DNA of 64,000 nucleotides, from the NCBI RefSeq assembly GCF_910589235.1, contig NW_025813616.1, positions 1 to 64,000 on the forward strand, in the 5' to 3' direction. The position numbers were made by a program, and so were the translations under genes. The stretch is from Vespa crabro. Lineage: Eukaryota; Arthropoda; Insecta; Hymenoptera; Vespidae. Below the pieces are notes generated by a model. The model ran no database searches, was not told the origin of the DNA, and saw only the letters and a list, made by a program, of their open reading frames with translations. Position 1 is the stretch's first letter, and each line of letters starts with the position of its first letter. Below, piece after piece: positions 26,301-40,400 of this stretch.

Positions 26301-29300
26301 ACCAATCGATTCAGAACATTGCATTTCATAAGATCAAACATCTATTTTATATTGGAATCAAAGTTCTTAACATTCTTTCATATCGTATATACGATTTTTC
26401 GCTCATATACGCGTATCGTCGAAAAACGAAAACTTGAAATCTCGTTCAATTTCAATGATTTTATATTCTATCGATGCAGAATAAAGAATATAACAAGAAT
26501 ATAACGTTTTTACTATGTTTAAATACGCGTTTTCATATGATAATTGTCGATAAACGTAATCGACATACGCGAATTTCGGTATATGCGAAGATAAAATCGT
26601 GAAATCTTTAATAATACTTGTGCCACAGTTAGAAAAATGTTACCAATCGATTCAGAACATTGCATTTCATAAGATCAAACATCTATTTTATATTGGAATC
26701 AAAGTTTTTAACATTCTTTCATATCGTATATACGATTTTTCGCTCATATACGCGTATCGTCGAAAAACGAAAACTTGAAATCTCGTTCAATTTCAATGAT
26801 TTTATATTCTATCGATGCAGAATAAAGAATATAACAAGAATATAACGTTTTTACTATGTTTAAATACGCGTTTTCATATGATAATTGTCGAAAAACGTAA
26901 TCGACATACGCGAATTTCGGTATATGCGAAGATAAAATCGTGAAATCTTTAATAATACTTGTGCCACAGTTAGAAAAATGTTACCAATCGATTCAGAACA
27001 TTGCATTTCATAAGATCAAACATCTATTTTATATTGGAATCAAAGTTTTTAACATTCTTTCATATCGTATATACGATTTTTCGCTCATATACGCGTATCG
27101 TCGAAAAACGAAAACTTGAAATCTCGTTCAATTTCAATGATTTTATATTCTATCGATGCAGAATAAAGAATATAACAAGAATATAACGTTTTTACTATGT
27201 TTAAATACGCGTTTTCATATGATAATTGTCGAAAAACGTAATCGACATACGCGAATTTCGGTATATGCGAAGATAAAATCGTGAAATCTTTAATAATACT
27301 TGTGCCACAGTTAGAAAAATGTTACCAATCGATTCAGAACATTGCATTTCATAAGATCAAACATCTATTTTATATTGGAATCAAAGTTTTTAACATTCTT
27401 ACATATCGTATATACGATTTTTCGCTCATATACGCGTATCGTCGAAAAACGAAAACTTGAAATCTCGTTCAATTTCAATGATTTTATATTCTATCGATGC
27501 AGAATAAAGAATATAACAAGAATATAACGTTTTTACTATGTTTAAATACGCGTTTTCATATGATAATTGTCGAAAAACGTAATCGACATACGCGAATTTC
27601 GGTATATGCGAAGATAAAATCGTGAAATCTTTAATAATACTTGTGCCACAGTTAGAAAAATGTTACCAATCGATTCAGAACATTGCATTTCATAAGATCA
27701 AACATCTATTTTATATTGGAATCAAAGTTTTTAACATTCTTTCATATCGTATATACGATTTTTCGCTCATATACGCGTATCGTCGAAAAACGAAAACTTG
27801 AAATCTCGTTCAATTTCAATGATTTTATATTCTATCGATGCAGAATAAAGAATATAACAAGAATATAACGTTTTTACTATGTTTAAATACGCGTTTTCAT
27901 ATGATAATTGTCGAAAAACGTAATCGACATACGCGAATTTCGGTATATGCGAAGATAAAATCGTGAAATCTTTAATAATACTTGTGCCACAGTTAGAAAA
28001 ATGTTACCAATCGATTCAGAACATTGCATTTCATAAGATCAAACATCTATTTTATATTGGAATCAAAGTTTTTAACATTCTTTCATATCGTATATACGAT
28101 TTTTCGCTCATATACGCGTATCGTCGAAAAACGAAAACTTGAAATCTCGTTCAATTTCAATGATTTTATATTCTATCGATGCAGAATAAAGAATATAACA
28201 AGAATATAACGTTTTTACTATGTTTAAATACGCGTTTTCATATGATAATTGTCGAAAAACGTAATCGACATACGCGAATTTCGGTATATGCGAAGATAAA
28301 ATCGTGAAATCTTTAATAATACTTGTGCCACAGTTAGAAAAATGTTACCAATCGATTCAGAACATTGCATTTCATAAGATCAAACATCTATTTTATATTG
28401 GAATCAAAGTTTTTAACATTCTTTCATATCGTATATACGATTTTTCGCTCATATACGCGTATCGTCGAAAAACGAAAACTTGAAATCTCGTTCAATTTCA
28501 ATGATTTTATATTCTATCGATGCAGAATAAAGAATATAACAAGAATATAACGTTTTTACTATGTTTAAATACGCGTTTTCATATGATAATTGTCGAAAAA
28601 CGTAATCGACATACGCGAATTTCGGTATATGCGAAGATAAAATCGTGAAATCTTTAATAATACTTGTGCCACAGTTAGAAAAATGTTACCAATCGATTCA
28701 GAACATTGCATTTCATAAGATCAAACATCTATTTTATATTGGAATCAAAGTTTTTAACATTCTTTCATATCGTATATACGATTTTTCGCTCATATACGCG
28801 TATCGTCGAAAAACGAAAACTTGAAATCTCGTTCAATTTCAATGATTTTATATTCTATCGATGCAGAATAAAGAATATAACAAGAATATAACGTTTTTAC
28901 TATGTTTAAATACGCGTTTTCATATGATAATTGTCGAAAAACGTAATCGACATACGCGAATTTCGGTATATGCGAAGATGAAATCGTGAAATCTTTAATA
29001 ATACTTGTGCCACAGTTAGAAAAATGTTACCAATCGATTCAGAACATTGCATTTCATAAGATCAAACATCTATTTTATATTGGAATCAAAGTTTTTAACA
29101 TTCTTTCATATCGTATATACGATTTTTCGCTCATATACGCGTATCGTCGAAAAACGAAAACTTGAAATCTCGTTCAATTTCAATGATTTTATATTCTATC
29201 GATGCAGAATAAAGAATATAACAAGAATATAACGTTTTTACTATGTTTAAATACGCGTTTTCATATGATAATTGTCGAAAAACGTAATCGACATACGCGA

Positions 29301-32300
29301 ATTTCGGTATATGCGAAGATAAAATCGTGAAATCTTTAATAATACTTGTGCCACAGTTAGAAAAATGTTACCAATCGATTCAGAACATTGCATTTCATAA
29401 GATCAAACATCTATTTTATATTGGAATCAAAGTTTTTAACATTCTTTCATATCGTATATACGATTTTTCGCTCATATACGCGTATCGTCGAAAAACGAAA
29501 ACTTGAAATCTCGTTCAATTTCAATGATTTTATATTCTATCGATGCAGAATAAAGAATATAACAAGAATATAACGTTTTTACTATGTTTAAATACGCGTT
29601 TTCATATGATAATTGTCGAAAAACGTAATCGACATACGCGAATTTCGGTATATGCGAAGATAAAATCGTGAAATCTTTAATAATACTTGTGCCATAGTTA
29701 GAAAAATGTTACCAATCGATTCAGAACATTGCATTTCATAAGATCAAACATCTATTTTATATTGGAATCAAAGTTTTTAACATTCTTTCATATCGTATAT
29801 ACGATTTTTCGCTCATATACGCGTATCGTCGAAAAACGAAAACTTGAAATCTCGTTCAATTTCAATGATTTTATATTCTATCGATGCAGAATAAAGAATA
29901 TAACAAGAATATAACGTTTTTACTATGTTTAAATACGCGTTTTCATATGATAATTGTCGAAAAACGTAATCGACATACGCGAATTTCGGTATATGCGAAG
30001 ATGAAATCGTGAAATCTTTAATAATACTTGTGCCACAGTTAGAAAAATGTTACCAATCGATTCAGAACATTGCATTTCATAAGATCAAACATCTATTTTA
30101 TATTGGAATCAAAGTTTTTAACATTCTTTCATATCGTATATACGATTTTTCGCTCATATACGCGTATCGTCGAAAAACGAAAACTTGAAATCTCGTTCAA
30201 TTTCAATGATTTTATATTCTATCGATGCAGAATAAAGAATATAACAAGAATATAACGTTTTTACTATGTTTAAATACGCGTTTTCATATGATAATTGTCG
30301 AAAAACGTAATCGACATACGCGAATTTCGGTATATGCGAAGATAAAATCGTGAAATCTTTAATAATACTTGTGCCACAGTTAGAAAAATGTTACCAATCG
30401 ATTCAGAACATTGCATTTCATAAGATCAAACATCTATTTTATATTGGAATCAAAGTTCTTAACATTCTTTCATATCGTATATACGATTTTTCGCTCATAT
30501 ACGCGTATCGTCGAAAAACGAAAACTTGAAATCTCGTTCAATTTCAATGATTTTATATTCTATCGATGCAGAATAAAGAATATAACAAGAATATAACGTT
30601 TTTACTATGTTTAAATACGCGTTTTCATATGATAATTGTCGAAAAACGTAATCGACATACGCGAATTTCGGTATATGCGAAGATAAAATCGTGAAATCTT
30701 TAATAATACTTGTGCCACAGTTAGAAAAATGTTACCAATCGATTCAGAACATTGCATTTCATAAGATCAAACATCTATTTTATATTGGAATCAAAGTTCT
30801 TAACATTCTTTCATATCGTATATACGATTTTTCGCTCATATACGCGTATCGTCGAAAAACGAAAACTTGAAATCTCGTTCAATTTCAATGATTTTATATT
30901 CTATCGATGCAGAATAAAGAATATAACAAGAATATAACGTTTTTACTATGTTTAAATACGCGTTTTCATATGATAATTGTCGAAAAACGTAATCGACATA
31001 CGCGAATTTCGGTATATGCGAAGATAAAATCGTGAAATCTTTAATAATACTTGTGCCACAGTTAGAAAAATGTTACCAATCGATTCAGAACATTGCATTT
31101 CATAAGATCAAACATCTATTTTATATTGGAATCAAAGTTTTTAACATTCTTTCATATCGTATATACGATTTTTCGCTCATATACGCGTATCGTCGAAAAA
31201 CGAAAACTTGAAATCTCGTTCAATTTCAATGATTTTATATTCTATCGATGCAGAATAAAGAATATAACAAGAATATAACGTTTTTACTATGTTTAAATAC
31301 GCGTTTTCATATGATAATTGTCGAAAAACGTAATCGACATACGCGAATTTCGGTATATGCGAAGATAAAATCGTGAAATCTTTAATAATACTTGTGCCAC
31401 AGTTAGAAAAATGTTACCAATCGATTCAGAACATTGCATTTCATAAGATCAAACATCTATTTTATATTGGAATCAAAGTTTTTAACATTCTTTCATATCG
31501 TATATACGATTTTTCGCTCATATACGCGTATCGTCGAAAAACGAAAACTTGAAATCTCGTTCAATTTCAATGATTTTATATTCTATCGATGCAGAATAAA
31601 GAATATAACAAGAATATAACGTTTTTACTATGTTTAAATACGCGTTTTCATATGATAATTGTCGAAAAACGTAATCGACATACGCGAATTTCGGTATATG
31701 CGAAGATAAAATCGTGAAATCTTTAATAATACTTGTGCCACAGTTAGAAAAATGTTACCAATCGATTCAGAACATTGCATTTCATAAGATCAAACATCTA
31801 TTTTATATTGGAATCAAAGTTTTTAACATTCTTTCATATCGTATATACGATTTTTCGCTCATATACGCGTATCGTCGAAAAACGATAACTTGAAATCTCG
31901 TTCAATTTCAATGATTTTATATTCTATCGATGCAGAATAAAGAATATAACAAGAATATAACGTTTTTACTATGTTTAAATACGCGTTTTCATATGATAAT
32001 TGTCGAAAAACGTAATCGACATACGCGAATTTCGGTATATGCGAAGATAAAATCGTGAAATCTTTAATAATACTTGTGCCACAGTTAGAAAAATGTTACC
32101 AATCGATTCAGAACATTGCATTTCATAAGATCAAACATCTATTTTATATTGGAATCAAAGTTTTTAACATTCTTTCATATCGTATATACGATTTTTCGCT
32201 CATATACGCGTATCGTCGAAAAACGAAAACTTGAAATCTCGTTCAATTTCAATGATTTTATATTCTATCGATGCAGAATAAAGAATATAACAAGAATATA

Positions 32301-34447
32301 ACGTTTTTACTATGTTTAAATACGCGTTTTCATATGATAATTGTCGAAAAACGTAATCGACATACGCGAATTTCGGTATATGCGAAGATAAAATCGTGAA
32401 ATCTTTAATAATACTTGTGCCACAGTTCGAAAAATGTTACCAATCGATTCAGAACATTGCATTTCATAAGATCAAACATCTATTTTATATTGGAATCAAA
32501 GTTTTTAACATTCTTTCATATCGTATATACGATTTTTCGCTCATATACGCGTATCGTCGAAAAACGAAAACTTGAAATCTCGTTCAATTTCAATGATTTT
32601 ATATTCTATCGATGCAGAATAAAGAATATAACAAGAATATAACGTTTTTACTATGTTTAAATACGCGTTTTCATATGATAATTGTCGAAAAACGTAATCG
32701 ACATACGCGAATTTCGGTACATGCGAAGATAAAATCGTGAAATCTTTAATAATACTTGTGCCACAGTTAGAAAAATGTTACCAATCGATTCAGAACATTG
32801 CATTTCATAAGTTCAAACATCTATTTTATATTGGAATCAAAGTTTTTAACATTCTTTCATATCGTATATACGATTTTTCGCTCATATACGCGTATCGTCG
32901 AAAAACGAAAACTTGAAATCTCGTTCAATTTCAATGATTTTATATTCTATCGATGCAGAATAAAGAATATAACAAGAATATAACGTTTTTACTATGTTTA
33001 AATACGCGTTTTCATATGATAATTGTCGAAAAACGTAATCGACATACGCGAATTTCGGTATATGCGAAGATAAAATCGTGAAATCTTTAATAATACTTGT
33101 GCCACAGTTAGAAAAATGTTACCAATCGATTCAGAACATTGCATTTCATAAGATCAAACATCTATTTTATATTGGAATCAAAGTTTTTAACATTCTTTCA
33201 TATCGTATATACGATTTTTCGCTCATATACGCGTATCGTCGAAAAACGAAAACTTGAAATCTCGTTCAATTTCAATGATTTTATATTCTATCGATGCAGA
33301 ATAAAGAATATAACAAGAATATAACGTTTTTACTATGTTTAAATACGCGTTTTCATATGATAATTGTCGAAAAACGTAATCGACATACGCGAATTTCGGT
33401 ATATGCGAAGATAAAATCGTGAAATCTTTAATAATACTTGTGCCACAGTTAGAAAAATGTTACCAATCGATTCAGAACATTGCATTTCATAAGATCAAAC
33501 ATCTATTTTATATTGGAATCAAAGTTTTTAACATTCTTTCATATCGTATATACGATTTTTCGCTCATATACGCGTATCGTCGAAAAACGAAAACTTGAAA
33601 TCTCGTTCAATTTCAATGATTTTATATTCTATCGATGCAGATTAAAGAATATAACAAGAATATAACGTTTTTACTATGTTTAAATACGCGTTTTCATATG
33701 ATAATTGTCGAAAAACGTAATCGACATACGCGAATTTCGGTATATGCGAAGATAAAATCGTGAAATCTTTAATAATACTTGTGCCACAGTTAGAAAAATG
33801 TTACCAATCGATTCAGAACATTGCATTTCATAAGATCAAACATCTATTTTATATTGGAATCAAAGTTTTTAACATTCTTTCATATCGTATATACGATTTT
33901 TCGCTCATATACGCGTATCGTCGAAAAACGAAAACTTGAAATCTCGTTCAATTTCAATGATTTTATATTCTATCGATGCAGAATAAAGAATATAACAAGA
34001 ATATAACGTTTTTACTATGTTTAAATACGCGTTTTCATATGATAATTGTCGAAAAACGTAATCGACATACGCGAATTTCGGTATATGCGAAGATAAAATC
34101 GTGAAATCTTTAATAATACTTGTGCCACAGTTAGAAAAATGTTACCAATCGATTCAGAACATTGCATTTCATAAGATCAAACATCTATTTTATATTGGAA
34201 TCAAAGTTTTTAACATTCTTTCATATCGTATATACGATTTTTCGCTCATATACGCGTATCGTCGAAAAACGAAAACTTGAAATCTCGTTCAATTTCAATG
34301 ATTTTATATTCTGTCGATGCAGAATAAAGAATATAACAAGAATATAACGTTTTTACTATGTTTAAATATGCGTTTTCATATGATAATTGTCGAAAAACGT
34401 AATCGACATACGCGAATTTCGGTATATGCGAAGATAAAATCGTGAAA
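14329..34447 (+). repeat. Highly homogenised core of the array (59 monomers)
   Basis: Most monomers are identical to the consensus by eye, with zero to two substitutions each and no indels over 20 kb. Shared variants are few: CATTCGATTC at 15391, 17778 and 21529 (7 then 11 monomers apart); ATTCTTACAT near 23644 and 27395 (11 apart); GTTCTTAAC near 26363, 30455 and 30796; GATGAAATC near 28978 and 30001 (3 apart). Isolated changes include an internal stop in the incidental frame near 31886. Low divergence with long-period sharing suggests recent multi-monomer amplification. Confidence 0.8.
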
Positions 34448-37400
34448 TCTTTAATAATACTTGTGCCACAGTTAGAAAAATGTTACCAATCGATTCAGAA
34501 CATTGCATTTCATAAGATCAAACATCTATTTTATATTGGAATCAAAGTTTTTAACATTCTTTCATATCGTATATACGATTTTTCGCTCATATACGCGTAT
34601 CGTCGAAAAACGAAAACTTGAAATCTCGTTCAATTTCAATGATTTTAAATTCTATCGATGCAGAATAAAGAATATAACAAGAATATAACGTTTTTACTAT
34701 GTTTAAATACGCGTTTTCATATGATAATTGTCGAAAAACGTAATCGACATACGCGAATTTCGGTATATGCGAAGATAAAATCGTGAAATCTTTAATAATA
34801 CTTGTGCCACAGTTAGAAAAATGTTACCAATCGATTCAGAACATTGCATATCATAAGATCAAACATCTATTTTATATTGGAATCAAAGTTTTTAACATTC
34901 TTTCATATCGTATATACGATTTTTCGCTCATATACGCGTATCGTCGAAAAACGAAAACTTGAAATCTCGTTCAATTTCAATGATTTTATATTCTATCGAT
35001 GCAGAATAAAGAATATAACAAGAATATAACGTTTTTACTATGTTTAAATACGCGTTTTCATATGATAATTGTCGAAAAACGTAATCGACATACGCGAATT
35101 TCGGTATATGCGAAGATAAAATCGTGAAATCTTTAATAATACTTGTGCCACAGTTAGAAAAATGTTACCAATCGATTCAGAACATTGCATTTCATAAGAT
35201 CAAACATCTATTTTATATTGGAATCAAAGTTTTTAACATTCTTTCATATCGTATATACGATTTTTCGCTCATATACGCGTATCGTCGAAAAACGAAAACT
35301 TGAAATCTCGTTCAATTTCAATGATTTTATATTCTATCGATGCAGAATAAAGAATATAACAAGAATATAACGTTTTTACTATGTTTAAATACGCGTTTTC
35401 ATATGATAATTGTCGAAAAACGTAATCGACATACGCGAATTTCGGTATATGCGAAGATAAAATCGTGAAATCTTTAATAATACTTGTGCCACAGTTAGAA
35501 AAATGTTACCAATCGATTCAGAACATTGCATTTCATAAGATCAAACATCTATTTTATATTGGAATCAAAGTTTTTAACATTCTTTCATATCGTATATACG
35601 ATTTTTCGCTCATATACGCGTATCGTCGAAAAACGAAAACTTGAAATCTCGTTCAATTTCAATGATTTTATATTCTATCGATGCAGAATAAAGAATATAA
35701 CAAGAATATAACGTTTTTACTATGTTTAAATACGCGTTTTCATATGATAATTGTCGAAAAACGTAATCGACATACGCGAATTTCGGTATATGCGAAGATA
35801 AAATCGTGAAATCTTTAATAATACTTGTGCCACAGTTAGAAAAATGTTACCAATCGATTCAGAACATTGCATTTCATAAGATCAAACATCTATTTTATAT
35901 TGGAATCAAAGTTTTTAACATTCTTTCATATCGTATATACGATTTTTCGCTCATATACGCGTATCGTCGAAAAACGAAAACTTGAAATCTCGTTCAATTT
36001 CAATGATTTTATATTCTATCGATGCAGAATAAAGAATATAACAAGAATATAACGTTTTTACTATGTTTAAATACGCGTTTTCATATGATAATTGTCGAAA
36101 AACGTAATCGACATACGCGAATTTCGGTATATGCGAAGATAAAATCGTGAAATCTTTAATAATACTTGTGCCACAGTTAGAAAAATGTTACCAATCGATT
36201 CAGAACATTGCATTTCATAAGATCAAACATCTATTTTATATTGGAATCAAAGTTTTTAACATTCTTTCATATCGTATATACGATTTTTCGCTCATATACG
36301 CGTATCGTCGAAAAACGAAAACTTGAAATCTCGTTCAATTTCAATGATTTTATATTCTATCGATGCAGAATAAAGAATATAACAAGAATATAACGTTTTT
36401 ACTATGTTTAAATACGCGTTTTCATATGATAATTGTCGAAAAACGTAATCGACATACGCGAATTTCGGTATATGCGAAGATAAAATCGTGAAATCTTTAA
36501 TAATACTTGTGCCACAGTTAGAAAAATGTTACCAATCGATTCAGAACATTGCATATCAAAGATCAAACATCTATTTTATATTGGAATCAAAGTTTTTAAC
36601 ATTCTTTCATATCGTATATACGATTTTTCGCTCATATACGCGTATCGTCGAAAAACGAAAACTTGAAATCTCGTTCAATTTCAATGATTTTATATTCTAT
36701 CGATGCAGAATAAAGAATATAACAAGAATATAACGTTTTTACTATGTTTAAATACGCGTTTTCATATGATAATTGTCGAAAAACGTAATCGACATACGCG
36801 AATTTCGGTATATGCGAAGATAAAATCGTGAAATCTTTAATAATACTTGTGCCACAGTTAGAAAAATGTTACCAATCGATTCAGAACATTGCATTTCATA
36901 AGATCAAACATCTATTTTATTTTGGAATCAAAGTTTTTAACATTCTTTCATATCGTATATACGATTTTTCGCTCATATACGCGTATCGTCGAAAAACGAA
37001 AACTTGAAATCTCGTTCAATTTCAATGATTTTATATTCTATCGATGCAGAATAAAGAATATAACAAGAATATAACGTTTTTACTATGTTTAAATACGCGT
37101 TTTCATATGATAATTGTCGAAAAACGTAATCGACATACGCGAATTTCGGTATATGCGAAGATAGAATCGTGAAATCTTTAATAATACTTGTGCCACAGTT
37201 AGAAAAATGTTATCAATCGATTCAGAACATTGCATTTCATAAGATCAAACATCTATTTTATATTGGAATCAAAGTTTTTAACATTCTTTCATATCGTATA
37301 TACGATTTTTCGCTCATATACGCGTATCGTCGAAAAACGAAAACTTGAAATCTCGTTCAATTTCAATGATTTTATATTCTATCGATGCAGAATAAAGAAT

Positions 37401-40400
37401 ATAACAAGAAAATAACGTTTTTACTATGTTTAAATACGCGTTTTCATATGATAATTGTCGAAAAACGTAATCGAAATACGCGAATTTCGGTATATGCGAA
37501 GATAAAATCGTGAAATCTTTAATAATACTTGTGCCACAGTTAGAAAAATGTTACCAATCGATTCAGAACATTGCATTTCATAAGATCAAACATCTATTTT
37601 ATATTGGAATCAAAGTTTTTAACATTCTTTCATATCGTATATACGATTTTTCGCTCATATACGCGTATCGTCGAAAAACGAAAACTTGAAATCTCGTTCA
37701 ATTTCAATGATTTTATATTCTATCGATGCAGAATAAAGAATATAACAAGAATATAACGTTTTTACTATGTTTAAATACGCGTTTTCATATGATAATTGTC
37801 GAAAAACGTAATCGACATACGCGAATTTCGGTATATGCGAAGATAAAATCGTGAAATCTTTAATAATACTTGTGCCATAGTTAGAAAAATGTTACCAATC
37901 GATTCAGAACATTGCATTTCATAAGATCAAACATCTATTTTATATTGGAATCAAAGTTTTTAACATTCTTTCATATCGTATATACGATTTTTCGCTCATA
38001 TACGCGTTTCGTCGAAAAACGAAAACTTGAAATCTCGTTCAATTTCTATGATTTTATATTCTATCGATGCAGAATAAAGAATATAACAAGAATATAACGT
38101 TTTTACTATGTTCAAATACGCGTTTTCATATGATAATTGTCAAAAAACGTAATCGACATACGCGAATTTCGGTATATGCGAAGATAAAATCTTGAAATCT
38201 TTAATAATACTTGTGCCACAGTTAGAAAAATGTTACCAATCGATTCAGAACATTGCATTTCATAAGATCAAACATCTATTTTATATTGGAATCAAAGTTT
38301 TGAACATTCTTTCATATCGTATATACGATTTTTCGCTCATATACGCGTATCGTCGAAAAACGAAAACTTGAAATCTCGTTCAATTTCAATGATTTTATAT
38401 TCTATCGATGCAGAATAAAGAATATAACAAGAATATAACGTTTTTACTATGTTTAAATACGCGTTTTCATATGATAATTGTCGAAAAACGTAATCGACAT
38501 ACGCGAATTTCGGTATATGCGAAGATAAAATCGTGAAATCTTTAATAATACTTGTGCCACAGTTAGAAAAATGTTACCAATCGATTCAGAACATTGCATT
38601 TCATAAGAGCAAACATCTATTTTATGTTGGAATCAAAGTTTTTAACATTCTTTCATATCGTATATACGATTTTTCGCTCATATACGCGTATCGTCGAAAA
38701 ACGAAAACTTGAAATCTCGTTCAATTTCAATGATTTTATATTCTATCGATGCAGAATAAAGAATATAACAAGAATATAACGTTTTTACTATGTTTAAATA
38801 CGCGTTTTCATATGATAATTGTCGAAAAACGTAATCGACATACGCGAATTTCGGTATATGCGAAGATAAAATCGTGAAATCTTTAATAATACTTGTGCCA
38901 CAGTTAGAAAAATGTTACCAATCGATTCAGAACATTGCATTTCATAAGATCAAACATCTATTTTATATTGGAATCAAAGTTTTTAACATTCTTTCATATC
39001 GTATATACGATTTTTCGCTCATATACGCGTATCGTCGAAAAACGAAAACTTGAAATCTCGTTCAATTTCAATGATTTTATATTCTATCGATGCAGAATAA
39101 AGAATATAACAAGAATATAACGTTTTTACTATGTTTAAATACGCGTTTTCATATGATAATTGTCGAAAAACGTAATCGACATACGCGAATTTCGGTATAT
39201 GCGAAGATAAAATCGTGAAATCTTTAATAATACTTGTGCCACAGTTAGAAAAATGTTACCAATCGATTCAGAACATTGCATTTCATAAGATCAAACATCT
39301 ATTTTATATTGGAATCAAAGTTTTTAACATTCTTTCATATCGTATATACGATTTTTCGCTCATATACGCGTATCGTCGAAAAACGAAAACTTGAAATCTC
39401 GTTCAATTTCAATGATTTTATATTCTATCGATGCAGAATAAAGAATATAACAAGAATATAACGTTTTTACTATGTTTAAATACGCGTTTTCATATGATAA
39501 TTGTCGAAAAACGTAATCGACATACGCGAATTTCGGTATATGCGAAGATAAAATCGTGAAATCTTTAATAATACTTGTGCCACAGTTAGAAAAATGTTAC
39601 CAATCGATACAGAACATTGCATTTCATAAGATCAAACATCTATTTTATATTGGAATCAAAGTTTTTAACATTCTTTCATATCGTATATACGATTTTTCGC
39701 TCATATACGCGTATCGTCGAAAAACGAAAACTTGAAATCTCGTTCAATTTCAATGATTTTATATTCTATCGATGCAGAATAAAGAATATAACAAGAATAT
39801 AACGTTTTTACTATGTTTAAATACGCGTTTTCATATGATAATTGTCGAAAAACGTAATCGACATACGCGAATTTCGGTATATGCGAAGATAAAATCGTGA
39901 TATCTTTAATAATACTTGTGCCACTGTTAGAAAAATGTTACCAATCGATTCAGAACATTGCATTTCATAAGATCAAACATCTATTTTATATTGGAATCAA
40001 AGTTTTTAACATTCTTTCATATCGTATATACGATTTTTCGCTCATATACGCGTATCGTCGAAAAACGAAAACTTGAAATCTCGTTCAATTTCAATGATTT
40101 TATATTCTATCGATGCTGAATAAAGAATATAACAAGAATATAACGTTTTTACTATGTTTAAATACGCGTTTTCATATGATAATTGTCGATAAACGTAATC
40201 GACATACGCGAATTTCGGTATATGCGAAGATAAAATCGTGAAATCTTTAATAATACTTGTGCCACAGTTAGAAAAATGTTACCAATCGATTCAGAACATT
40301 GCATATCATAAGATCAAACATCTATTTTATATTGGAATCAAAGTTTTTAACATTCTTTCATATCGTATATACGATTTTTCGCTCATATACGCGTATCGTC

